Below, piece by piece: positions 9,505-17,346 of a DNA stretch of 64,000 nt (position 1 is its first letter; the number at the start of each line of letters is the position of its first letter). This DNA comes from Alphaproteobacteria bacterium. Lineage in GTDB: Bacteria; Pseudomonadota; Alphaproteobacteria; Rhizobiales; Rhizobiaceae. A model generated the notes under the pieces. The model did no database searches and was not told the DNA's origin. It saw nothing but the letters and a program-made list of their open reading frames with translations. The stretch is from assembly GCA_016861165.1 (NCBI GenBank), contig BOKV01000011.1, positions 1-64,000 on the forward strand, written 5' to 3'. The translations under genes were made by a program, and so were the position numbers.

Positions 9505-10467
9505 CTATCGGGCGGCCTCGCCGACGGGCGGCGTGCCATGGGTGTGGAAACTCTCGATCGTCTTCAGCCCCCAGGCCTGACCCTTCTTGCGTTCGGCTTC
9601 GGTCCACACCACGGTCTGCCAGTCGGGGTCCAGCACCAGCCGGGCGCCGGCATTGGCGATCTCGATGCGGTTGCCGGCCGGCTCGTAGACGTAGAGGAAG
9701 AAGGTGCCCTGGATGGCATGCTTGTGCGGTCCGGTCTCGATGAAGACGCCGTTCTCGAGAAAGATGTCGGCGGCGCGAAGGATATCGTCGCGGTGGTCGG
9801 CCGCATAGGTCAGGTGATGAAAGCGGCCATGCGCGCCCGAGTGGTCCTCGGTGCAGGCCATGTCGTAGCCCTTGTTGTTGACGGTGAACCAGCAGCCGGC
9901 GATGCGACCGTTGTCGAGCTGGATCATCTCCGTCACCCGGCTGCCCATGGCCTCGACCATGAAGTCGCGCATCTGTGACACGTCGCCCGCCAGCAGGTTG
10001 AAGTGGTCGATGCGCCGCGGCGCGGCGCCGCGCGAATGGAAGCGCTGGGCGATGTTCTTGAGCGCCGGTTTCTCATCTTCGGGAGCCCGGTATTTCCTGG
10101 TCTCCCAGTAGAGCTCGAAGACGTGGCCGTCGGGCGAGCGGAAGCGGTAGCCCGGGCCGTGGCCGAGATCGCCGTCGGTCCAGCCGATGCCGAGCCCCAT
10201 CGCCTCGATGACCTTGACACGGCGGTCAAGCGCGGCCGCCGATGAGGTGCGGTAACCGCAATGGGCCATGCCGGTCGTCTCGGAGGCGGTCAGTTTGAGC
10301 GAATGGAATTCGTAGTCGTCCCAGGCGCGCAGATAGACGGAACTGCCCTCGCGCCCGGCCTCGGTCAGGCCGTAGACATTGACGAAGAAGGCGAGGCTCT
10401 GCTCAAACTTGTTGGTCAGCAATTCGACGTGACCGAGATGGGCGACGTCAAAACAGGGTTCGTTCAT
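9505..10467 (-). CDS. Type I (VOC-fold) extradiol ring-cleavage dioxygenase
   Basis: A 320-residue catechol-2,3-dioxygenase-like enzyme made of two vicinal-oxygen-chelate domains (about 6-125 and 152-290). The Fe(II) ligands expected for the family are present: H155 in RIDHFNLL, H217 or H218 in GRFHHLTYA, and E269 in NRIEI. The C-terminal GLKTIESFHTHGTPP is typical of metapyrocatechases. The ATG at 10467 has GAGG about 9 bases upstream; the frame opens at 10503 but overlaps the livF-type stop. It is the only ring-cleavage enzyme in the locus and sits directly upstream of galB-ligK-galD, whose known feeders are type II LigAB/GalA/DesZ enzymes. The substrate is therefore an open question; gallate, 3-O-methylgallate or protocatechuate are candidates. 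Confidence 0.9.
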   Translation of the reverse strand: MNEPCFDVAHLGHVELLTNKFEQSLAFFVNVYGLTEAGREGSSVYLRAWDDYEFHSLKLTASETTGMAHCGYRTSSAAALDRRVKVIEAMGLGIGWTDGDLGHGPGYRFRSPDGHVFELYWETRKYRAPEDEKPALKNIAQRFHSRGAAPRRIDHFNLLAGDVSQMRDFMVEAMGSRVTEMIQLDNGRIAGCWFTVNNKGYDMACTEDHSGAHGRFHHLTYAADHRDDILRAADIFLENGVFIETGPHKHAIQGTFFLYVYEPAGNRIEIANAGARLVLDPDWQTVVWTEAERKKGQAWGLKTIESFHTHGTPPVGEAAR

Positions 10468-10499
10468 TGTTGGCCTCGTCGGTTGTTCATCCGCCAGGA

Positions 10500-11225
10500 T
10501 CACGGTTCGGCTGCCTGCAGGTTGAGCCCGACATAACGGTCGAGTGTCGCCGCGTCGCGCAGAAGCTCCGCCGAGCGGGCGCGGTGGGCGATGACGCCGC
10601 GTTCGATGACGATGGCTTCGTCGGTGAGGCGCAGCGCCACCTCGGCGTGCTGCTCGACCAGGATCATCGCCATGCCCTCGTCGCGCGCCATGGTCCGGAT
10701 CGTCGCGGTCAGCTCCTCGACAATGATCGGCGCCAGGCCTTCGAGCGGCTCGTCCAGGATCAGCAGGGTCGGGTTGGTCATGAGCGTGCGGGCGATGGCC
10801 AGCATCTGCTGCTCGCCGCCGGAAAGCTGGCTGCCCATGTTGGCGCGGCGCTCGCGCAGGCGGGGGAACAGCCGGTAGACCGCCTGAAGGTCCCAGCGCC
10901 CCGGCCGGGCGGTGGCGGTCAGGTTCTCCTCCACGTCGAGCGAGGGGAAAATGTCGCGCTCCTGCGGCACCCAGCCGAGCCCGGCGCGCGCCCGCCGATG
11001 CGGCGCCAGACGCGAGACGTCCCGGCCGGCCAGGCGGATCGCCCCCTGCATCAGGTCGACAAAGCCCATGATGGTCAGCAGCAGCGTCGTCTTGCCGACG
11101 CCGTTGCGCCCCAGCACGGCGAGGCTGCCGCCAGCCGGCAGGGCGAACGAGATGCCGTCGAGAACGACCGCCTCTCCATATCCGGCGCGAACGCCGTCGA
11201 GTTCGATCAGGGCCTCATGCGCCAT
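10500..11225 (-). CDS. LivF-type ABC transporter ATP-binding protein
   Basis: A 241-residue ABC ATPase of the branched-chain amino acid type. Walker A is GRNGVGKTT, the signature is LSGGEQQM, Walker B is LILDEPLEGLAP, and the switch histidine is in LVEQH. It pairs with the ATPase at 11215, overlapping by 11 bases. As the fifth transporter gene of the leftward aromatic unit it should power uptake of an aromatic acid rather than leucine, since the gene is directly followed by the ring-cleavage gene. The ATG at 11225 is the only sensible start. The substrate is inferred from context only. Confidence 0.92.
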   Translation of the reverse strand: MAHEALIELDGVRAGYGEAVVLDGISFALPAGGSLAVLGRNGVGKTTLLLTIMGFVDLMQGAIRLAGRDVSRLAPHRRARAGLGWVPQERDIFPSLDVEENLTATARPGRWDLQAVYRLFPRLRERRANMGSQLSGGEQQMLAIARTLMTNPTLLILDEPLEGLAPIIVEELTATIRTMARDEGMAMILVEQHAEVALRLTDEAIVIERGVIAHRARSAELLRDAATLDRYVGLNLQAAEP

Positions 11226-11970
11226 GGGCCTGTCCCAGATAGACCTCGCGTACCCGCGGGTCGCCGCTGACCACGTCGGGCGCGGCCTCGATTAGCACGG
11301 CGCCGGCGACCAGCACGATGATGCGCGAAGCGAAGGTGAACACGATGCTCATGTCGTGCTCGATGAACAGGATGGTGATGTCCTGCGGCAGGGCGGCGAT
11401 GACGTTGAAGAGCATGGCGCTCTCGTCTTTCGGCACGCCGGCCGCCGGCTCGTCGAGCAACAATACGCTCGGCCGGGTGGCAAGCGCCAGCGCGATCTCC
11501 AGAAGCCGCTGCTGGCCGTAGGGCAGGTGGCGCGTCAAGCGGGTGGCGACGTCGGCCAGGCGCAGTTGCGCCAGGATGTCGAAGGCCTCGTCGATGGCGG
11601 CGCGATGGCCGGTCAGGCCGCGCCAGAACTGGCCAGCCTTGCCCTCGCGCTCGCAGACGGCGAGCGTGACCGCCTCGAGGGGCGTCAGGTCGGGAAACAG
11701 CGTGTTGATCTGGAAGGTGCGGGTCAGCCCGCGGCGCACGCGGGCGGCGACCGGCATGGCGGTCACGTCGACGCCGCCGAGCGTGATCCTGCCGGCGTCC
11801 GGCCGCAGTTGCCCGGTGATCAGGTTGATCAGCGTGGTCTTGCCAGCGCCGTTGGGACCGATCAGCGCATGGCGGGCGCCGCGCGGCAGCGCGATGGACA
11901 CATCGCGCGCTACCTCGAGCGAGCCGAAGCGCTTGCACAGGCCATCCGTCGTCAGCACGATCGGGCTCAT
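11215..11970 (-). CDS. LivG-type ABC transporter ATP-binding protein
   Basis: A 251-residue ABC ATPase. Walker A is GPNGAGKTT; the degenerate signature LPYGQQRLLEIA is characteristic of LivG; Walker B is LLLDEPAAGVP; and the switch region is FIEHD. The ATG at 11970 overlaps the livM-type stop by 4 bases and its 3' end overlaps the next ATPase by 11. Together with the gene at 10500 it forms the nucleotide-binding pair of the importer. The second residue after the Walker B glutamate region is normal for the family, and no defect is seen. Confidence 0.92.
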   Translation of the reverse strand: MSPIVLTTDGLCKRFGSLEVARDVSIALPRGARHALIGPNGAGKTTLINLITGQLRPDAGRITLGGVDVTAMPVAARVRRGLTRTFQINTLFPDLTPLEAVTLAVCEREGKAGQFWRGLTGHRAAIDEAFDILAQLRLADVATRLTRHLPYGQQRLLEIALALATRPSVLLLDEPAAGVPKDESAMLFNVIAALPQDITILFIEHDMSIVFTFASRIIVLVAGAVLIEAAPDVVSGDPRVREVYLGQAHGA

Positions 11971-12965
11971 GGCTCGCGCCTCACGACAAGCCGTGCCAAT
12001 CCGCCGAGGATGCCCTTCGGCATGAACAAGACGACGAACATCAGCAGCAGGCCGATCCAGAAATACCAGTATTGCGGGTTGACGCCGGCAAGCTGGTCGC
12101 GCGCGACAAGGAAGATGATCGAGCCGAGAATGGCGCCGTAAAGACGGCCGGTGCCGCCGAGGATCAGCATGACGACCACGTCAGCCGAGCGGTTGAAGGA
12201 GAGCGCGTCGAGGGCCACGACATTGGTGGTCTGTGCCAGCAGCGCCCCGGCGATCCCGGCGATCGCCGCCGAGATCGTGTAGATCGTCTGCAGGTGACGC
12301 CGGTGATCCGAGCCGATCGCCGGCATGCGCCTGACGTTCTCGCGTATGCCGCGCAGCGCCAGCCCGAACGAGGAATTGACGATCCGGCGGCTGGCCAGGA
12401 AGCCGAGAAACAGAACGGCAAGCGCGTAGGAATAGGCGGTGTATCCCCACAGGTCGAAGCGGAACTGGTTGAAGATCGGCCAGGTCCTGATGCCGCGCAG
12501 GCCGTCGGTGCCGCCGGTCAGCCAGGTCAGCGCATTGGCGAGTTCGTAGGTGAGCAGACCCAGGCCGAGCGTGATCATGATCAGCGCCAGGTGCTGCACG
12601 CGGACGATCAGGAAACTGACGATGAAGCCGACCAGGCCGGCGAAGGCGGCGGCGAAGGCCAGGCCGGTCAGCGGCTCGCCCCAGCCATGGACGCTGATCA
12701 GCCCGGCCGAATATGCGCCGAGACCGAAAAACATGGCGTGGCCGAGCGTGACGATGCCGGCATAGCCGAGGATGAGGTCGACGGAGATGGCAAACAGCGC
12801 CGCGATGGCGATCTGGCTCGCCAGCGTCAGGTAGGTGGGGAACAGGAAGAAGGGCAGCAGCGTCGCCAGCCAGAAGGCGATCTCGAACACCGACCAGCGG
12901 CTCTGGCGCTTCAGCCAGGTGTGGGCGCCGTCGGGATGATGCCGGGCAAGGGTCGTGTCCACCAT
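11967..12965 (-). CDS. LivM-type ABC transporter permease
   Basis: A 332-residue inner-membrane permease with a cytosolic N-terminal tail of about 25 residues and then multiple hydrophobic helices. The family signature GYAGIVTLGHAMFFGLGAY falls near residue 70, and LRGIRENVRRMPAIG marks the cytosolic coupling loop. The C-terminal MPKGILGGLARL is typical. The start ATG at 12965 lies 3 bases after the livH-type stop. The usual livH-livM-livG-livF order is kept, so the importer looks complete. Confidence 0.92.
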   Translation of the reverse strand: MVDTTLARHHPDGAHTWLKRQSRWSVFEIAFWLATLLPFFLFPTYLTLASQIAIAALFAISVDLILGYAGIVTLGHAMFFGLGAYSAGLISVHGWGEPLTGLAFAAAFAGLVGFIVSFLIVRVQHLALIMITLGLGLLTYELANALTWLTGGTDGLRGIRTWPIFNQFRFDLWGYTAYSYALAVLFLGFLASRRIVNSSFGLALRGIRENVRRMPAIGSDHRRHLQTIYTISAAIAGIAGALLAQTTNVVALDALSFNRSADVVVMLILGGTGRLYGAILGSIIFLVARDQLAGVNPQYWYFWIGLLLMFVVLFMPKGILGGLARLVVRREP

Positions 12966-12968
12966 GCC

Positions 12969-13832
12969 TCACCTCTTGCCGAACAGGCCGAGCGGCCGGA
13001 CGAACAGGATGGCGACCAGCAGCAGATAGATGAGGAAGGAGCCGATCTCCGGCACGAAATACTTGCCGGCCACGTCGACGATGCCGATGAGCGCGGCGCC
13101 GAAGAAGGAGCCGCTGATCGAGCCAAGCCCGCCGACCGACACCACGATCAGGACATAGACGAGGTAGTGGAAGCCGAATGACGGGTCGAGGCCGACGATC
13201 TCGATCGCCAGTCCGCCGCCGAGCCCGGCAAGCCCGCTGCCGAGCGCGAAGGTTACGCCGAAGACGCGCTCGACATCGAGGCCGAGCCCCTGCGCCACGC
13301 GCTGGTTGTCGACCGCAGCGCGGATCTGGGCGCCAAGCCGCGTGCGCTCGATGCCGAATACCAGCAGCGCGGTTATGATAAGCGCCACGACGATGAGGAA
13401 GATGCGGTAGGCCGTGAGCGGCAGGCCCAGCACGTCAACCGAGCCGCGCAGCCACGTCGGTACGATGATGACCTGCTGCACGGTGCCGAAGAACCAGGTT
13501 GCCGCGGCCGTCGCAACGAAGACCACGCCGATGGTGAACAACACCTGGTTGAGTTCGCCGGCCCGGTAGAGCCGGCGAAACAGGGTGCGCTCCAATGCGA
13601 TGCTCATGAGCGCGGCGCCGAGGAAGGCGGCGGGCAGCGCCAGCAGGAAAGGAAAGCCCAGCTGGCGCATGGTCAACACGGTAACGTAGCCGCCCAGCAT
13701 GCCGAACGCCCCATGCGCCAGGTTGATGAAATTCATCAGCCCCAGCGTCACCGACAGGCCCACCGACAGGACGAACAACAGCATCCCGAAGGCGAACCCG
13801 TCGAAGAGGACGATCGCTATGTTGGCGAGCAC
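12969..13832 (-). CDS. LivH-type ABC transporter permease (GTG start)
   Basis: A 287-residue hydrophobic permease with the LivH hallmark GLMNFINLAHGAFGMLGGY near residue 31 and a C-terminal FVRPLGLFGKR. The first in-frame start giving a normal N-terminus is GTG at 13832 (GTG CTC GCC AAC), with only a weak GAGGGT upstream, so initiation may depend on coupling to the binding-protein gene 41 bases away. Six to eight membrane helices are expected. It partners the LivM-type permease immediately downstream. Confidence 0.9.
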   Translation of the reverse strand: MLANIAIVLFDGFAFGMLLFVLSVGLSVTLGLMNFINLAHGAFGMLGGYVTVLTMRQLGFPFLLALPAAFLGAALMSIALERTLFRRLYRAGELNQVLFTIGVVFVATAAATWFFGTVQQVIIVPTWLRGSVDVLGLPLTAYRIFLIVVALIITALLVFGIERTRLGAQIRAAVDNQRVAQGLGLDVERVFGVTFALGSGLAGLGGGLAIEIVGLDPSFGFHYLVYVLIVVSVGGLGSISGSFFGAALIGIVDVAGKYFVPEIGSFLIYLLLVAILFVRPLGLFGKR

Positions 13833-13873
13833 GGAGTCGACCGCCGTCGCGTACCCTCACACGCGGCCGATGC

Positions 13874-15055
13874 CTATTTCGGCTGCCCGTGCAGCGGGTC
13901 CTTCACCTCCGGGATCGAGTGGATGATGACGTTCTGCAGCTTGCCGTCGACCTCCTGCACCTCGCGGATATACACGGTCTGCACCACGTCGCGCGTTTCC
14001 GGATCGATCGACATCGGCCCGCGCGGGCTCTGCCACGCCATGCCCTTGGCCGCCTCCACCAGCGCGTCGCCATCGGTACTGCCGTCGGTCTTCTTCAGCA
14101 CTTCGTAGATGAGGTGCATGCCGTCATAGCCGCCGATCGAGAACAGGTCCGGGCTGCGCCCGTTGTTGGCGGCGCGATAGGCCTCGACATACTCGTTGTT
14201 GAGCGGGTCGTCGCGCTCGAGCGTGTAGTGGAAGGTGGTGATGATGCCCTTCGCCGTGGCGCCCATGCTCTCCAGCGCCTCGGGGTGGGTGAGCTCACCC
14301 TGGGCGAAGATCTTGGTAGCGGGCGGCGCAAGGCCGCGGTCGACCAGCGCCTTGCCGATCGCCGCCGGCTGGGCGCCGCCCGGCACGAAGATGTAGACAG
14401 CCTCCGGGCTGGCGTCCTTGACGCGCTGGACGAAGGCGGAGAAGTCCGGGTTGGCGACCGGCGTGCGGTCGGAGCCGAGGATGGTGCCGCCGGCATCGGT
14501 GAAGCCCTTAGAGAACGATTTCTCGGCATCGTGTCCGGGGCCGTAGTCGGCGACCAGCGTGTAGGCCTGCCGGACGCCCGCGACCTCGTAGGCCCATTGG
14601 CCGAAGGCCGTGTTGACCTGGGGGATGGTGACCGAGGTGCGCACGATATAGGGCGATTGCTCGGTGACGATGGAAGTGGCGGCGTTCATCACCACCATGA
14701 GCTTCTTGGCTTCAGCCGAGACCGGCGCCGCGCCCAGCGCCTCCGGGGTCAGCGCGAAGCCGGCGAGGATGTCGACGCCATCGCGCACGACGAGCTCTTG
14801 GGCGAGGCGCTGCGCCACGTCGGGAGCCGGACCGCCGGTATCCTTCCTGATGATCTCGATCTTCTTGCCGGCGACGGTGTCGCCGTGCTTGGCCATGTAC
14901 AGGTCGATGCCGGCCTGGAGCTGGTTGGCCGCGTCTGCGAACGGGCCCGAATAGGGCAGGATGACACCGATCTTGACGGTGTCCTGCGCGCCCGCCTGCG
15001 CGGACCACGCCAAGCCGAAGCCGAGCGTCACCAGTGCAGCAAATCTCGCAAACAT
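13874..15055 (-). CDS. Periplasmic substrate-binding protein of the Liv-type aromatic importer
   Basis: A 393-residue periplasmic binding protein. Residues 1-24 form a Sec signal peptide (MFARFAALVTLGFGLAWSAQ, likely cut after AQAGA). The mature start KIGVILPYSGPFADAANQL is the classical LivJ/K-type ligand-binding fold opening. The ATG at 15055 has GGGAGGT 8 bases upstream; the open frame to 15376 runs through the promoter and is not used. It is the first gene of the leftward unit, and the TGTATACA operator at 15118 is its likely control site. Proteins of this group in aromatic loci bind aromatic carboxylates, and that assignment is inference. Confidence 0.92.
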   Translation of the reverse strand: MFARFAALVTLGFGLAWSAQAGAQDTVKIGVILPYSGPFADAANQLQAGIDLYMAKHGDTVAGKKIEIIRKDTGGPAPDVAQRLAQELVVRDGVDILAGFALTPEALGAAPVSAEAKKLMVVMNAATSIVTEQSPYIVRTSVTIPQVNTAFGQWAYEVAGVRQAYTLVADYGPGHDAEKSFSKGFTDAGGTILGSDRTPVANPDFSAFVQRVKDASPEAVYIFVPGGAQPAAIGKALVDRGLAPPATKIFAQGELTHPEALESMGATAKGIITTFHYTLERDDPLNNEYVEAYRAANNGRSPDLFSIGGYDGMHLIYEVLKKTDGSTDGDALVEAAKGMAWQSPRGPMSIDPETRDVVQTVYIREVQEVDGKLQNVIIHSIPEVKDPLHGQPK

Positions 15056-15117
15056 GGTCGTACCTCCCGATTTTCCCTGACGCTGGACCGCAACCGGGCG
15101 ATCCAGGCTGAGGGCAA

Positions 15118-15125
15118 TGTATACA
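15118..15125 (-). promoter_or_regulatory. TGTATACA operator upstream of the leftward aromatic unit
   Basis: A perfect 8-base palindrome TGTATACA within AATGTATACAG, 63 bases before the binding-protein start. On the minus strand TATACA would serve as a -10 box with TTGGCT about 15 bases upstream. A second identical palindrome lies 138 bp away (centre to centre), facing the divergent ligase gene. That is about 13 helical turns. The form matches FadR/FCC-type GntR operators. Confidence 0.75.
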
Positions 15126-15233
15126 GCTCGCCGGCGCAAGCCAAGAGCCGGCCGGTGTCGCCCGCAGGGAAAATTGCCGGGATGCACACCGCGATGCCTG
15201 CGTCCCCGCAACGCGCCGCTTGCGCAGGCGGCG

Positions 15234-15263
15234 TTGCCTGAACGCGTCGACGCTCTGTATACA
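15234..15263 (+). promoter_or_regulatory. Promoter with TGTATACA operator before the CoA-ligase gene
   Basis: TTGCCT (15234-15239) and TATACA (15258-15263) form a -35/-10 pair with an 18 bp spacer. The palindrome TGTATACA (15256-15263) overlaps the -10, so a bound repressor would block RNA polymerase. The same TTGCCTG...TGTATACAT arrangement recurs before the gene at 20850. The whole region 15056-15354 is the divergent control region; no other gene is seen in it. Confidence 0.75.
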
Positions 15264-15354
15264 TTGCGTGCGCGGCTCGATCGCGCTGCGAGGCCGGATG
15301 AGGCTGCGGGGCGCGCAGTCGCCTGTCGGCGGGGACAAGGAAGGGGAGGGGAAG

Positions 15355-17211
15355 GTGGAGGAAGCGAGGGAAGCATCGCGGAGCGACTGGCGGTCGGCGC
15401 CGTTTCGCGAGGTCCGCTTCTGGCAGCCGAGCGCCGAAGTGCGCGAGGCGGCCGACGGCACGATCTATGTCCGCCAGGCCGATCCGCTGCCCGGCTGGCC
15501 GGAGCGCATTACCGACGAATTGCTGCGCCGGGCAGAGGCCCACCCCGAGCGGACCTTTCTGGCCGAGCGCGACGCCACCGGCGCATGGCGCAGGATCAGC
15601 TATCGCGAGACGGTCGACAGGATGCGTCGGCTGGGCCGGTTCCTGCTCGATGCGCGGCTGTCGCGCGAGGCGCCGCTCGCCATACTTTCGGGCAACGGTA
15701 TCGACCACGCCCTGCTCGGCCTGGCGGCGGTCCATGTCGGCATTCCCTACGCGCCGATCTCGCCCGCCTATTCGCTGGTGTCGAAAGATTTCAGCCGGCT
15801 GAGAGAGGTCTTCGAAACGATCCGCCCGGGCATGGTCTTCGCCGATGATGCGGCCAGCTACTCTCCCGCCATCGACGCGGTCGCCGGCCCCGGCATCCGC
15901 CGCCTGTTTGCAATCGGCGGCAGCGACGAGGAGTCCCTGTCGCGCGCCCTTGCCAGCGATCCGGGTGCGGCGGTTGAACGCGCCCATTCTGCGGTCGGCC
16001 CCGACACCATCGCCAAATTCCTGTTCACGTCGGGGTCGACCGGATCGCCCAAGGCGGTGATCAACACCAACCGCATGATCTGCGCCAACCAGGTCATGGT
16101 GCGCGAGGCCTTCGCCTATCTGAGGGACGAGCCGCCAGTGCTGCTCGACTGGGCGCCGTGGCACCATACGGCCGGCGGCAACAAGCTGTTCTACATGGCG
16201 ATGTTCAACGGCGGCACACTCCATATCGACGACGGCCGGCCGACTGGCCAGGAAATACTGAAGACGGTGCGCAACCTGCGCGAGGTGGCGCCCAACTGGT
16301 ACTTCAACGTGCCGAAGGGTTTCGACGCGCTGATCCCGCATCTTGAGGCCGACGGGGAGCTGCGCGCCAATTTCTTCCGCAACCTCAAGATGCTCTGGTA
16401 CGCCGGCGCCAGCATGGCACAGCACACCTGGGAGGCACTGGAGCGGTTGGCGGTGCGTGCGACCGGCAGGCGGGTCGTGATCGGCACTGGCCTTGGCGCC
16501 ACCGAGACGGCGCCGGCGACGCTGGTGTGCACCTGGCCGCAGGATCGGCCCGGCAATGTCGGTCTGCCCTGTCACGGAGTGACGCTGAAGCTGGTGGCGA
16601 TGGAAGGCCGCTACGACGCGCGTGTGAAGGGCCTCAACGTCACGCCGGGCTACTGGAAGGCGCCCGAATTGACGGCGGCCGCGTTCGACGAGGAGGGCTT
16701 CTACCGGTTCGGTGACGCGCTGCGTTTCGTCGAGCCGGGCAATGCGATGGCCGGCTTCCTGTTCGACGGGCGCACAGCGGAGAACTTCAAGCTCGACACC
16801 GGCACCTGGGTGGCGACCGGCGCCCTGCGCGCCGCCTTCGTCGACCATTTCGGCGAACTGGTGCGCGATGTGGCTATCACCGGCGCCGACCGGCCCTATC
16901 TTGGCGCGCTGGTGTTTCCCGAGGCGGCGGCGCTGCGCGCGCTGGCGGGCGGGGCGGGCGGCGAGATGGGTGAACTGCTGGCCGACATCCAGGTGCGCGG
17001 CCGTTTCCGCTCGCTGCTGCGCTCGCTGGCGGCGACCAGCACCGGCTCCTCGACCCTGATCCGCCGCATCCTGCTGGTCGCCGAGCCGCCGTCGATGGAC
17101 GCCGGCGAGTTGACCGACAAGGGCTCGCTCAACCAGCGCGCCGTACTGCGCAACCGCGCCCACCTGGTCGACGAGCTCTATGCCGGCAGCGACCGGGTGA
17201 TCGAGCTTTGA
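15355..17211 (+). CDS. Feruloyl-CoA-synthetase-like acyl-CoA ligase
   Basis: A 618-residue adenylate-forming enzyme expected to activate a phenylpropenoic or other aromatic acid with ATP and CoA. The AMP-binding motif is LFTSGSTGSPKAVINTNRM, followed by DWAPWHHTAGGN, GGTLHIDDGRP and WYFNVPKGFD. This series is characteristic of feruloyl-CoA synthetases rather than fatty acyl ligases. YRFGDA and the C-terminal LTDKGSLNQ segment (catalytic lysine) are present. I chose the GTG at 15355, directly after AAGGGGAGGGGAAG; an ATG at 15298 is the alternative. It is the first rightward gene under a TGTATACA promoter. No hydratase-lyase (Ech/FerB) lies beside it, so chain shortening is not explained locally. 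Confidence 0.85.
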   Translation: MEEAREASRSDWRSAPFREVRFWQPSAEVREAADGTIYVRQADPLPGWPERITDELLRRAEAHPERTFLAERDATGAWRRISYRETVDRMRRLGRFLLDARLSREAPLAILSGNGIDHALLGLAAVHVGIPYAPISPAYSLVSKDFSRLREVFETIRPGMVFADDAASYSPAIDAVAGPGIRRLFAIGGSDEESLSRALASDPGAAVERAHSAVGPDTIAKFLFTSGSTGSPKAVINTNRMICANQVMVREAFAYLRDEPPVLLDWAPWHHTAGGNKLFYMAMFNGGTLHIDDGRPTGQEILKTVRNLREVAPNWYFNVPKGFDALIPHLEADGELRANFFRNLKMLWYAGASMAQHTWEALERLAVRATGRRVVIGTGLGATETAPATLVCTWPQDRPGNVGLPCHGVTLKLVAMEGRYDARVKGLNVTPGYWKAPELTAAAFDEEGFYRFGDALRFVEPGNAMAGFLFDGRTAENFKLDTGTWVATGALRAAFVDHFGELVRDVAITGADRPYLGALVFPEAAALRALAGGAGGEMGELLADIQVRGRFRSLLRSLAATSTGSSTLIRRILLVAEPPSMDAGELTDKGSLNQRAVLRNRAHLVDELYAGSDRVIEL

Positions 17212-17284
17212 TCTGACGGTTCTGGCGATCCGGCGCCGGCGGCCGCGACTGCGACCGGGTGGCCTGTCCCCGGCAGAGCTGCAG

Positions 17285-17316
17285 TTGACAGGGCTGCGGG
17301 CAGGGCTATGTATACA
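17285..17316 (+). promoter_or_regulatory. Promoter with TGTATACA operator before the O-demethylase operon
   Basis: TTGACA at 17285-17290 is a perfect -35. TATGTA at 17307-17312 (16 bp spacer) is the best -10 and overlaps ATGTATACAT (17308-17317), a 10-base perfect palindrome. The downstream flank TCAT is shared with the site at 20803. The strong -35 with an operator over the -10 fits repression relieved by an aromatic inducer. Confidence 0.78.
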
Positions 17317-17346
17317 TCATTTCGCTGTCTCAGGGAGGGAATAGCC

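Noticed and set aside
8044-9978. A 644-residue plus-strand frame opposite galD, ligK, galB and the dioxygenase
   Set aside because: Low-complexity antisense frame; the four minus-strand products are recognisable families with ribosome sites.
15028-17163. A 711-residue minus-strand frame opposite the CoA ligase
   Set aside because: Antisense shadow; the ligase motifs on the plus strand are conserved in the proper frame.
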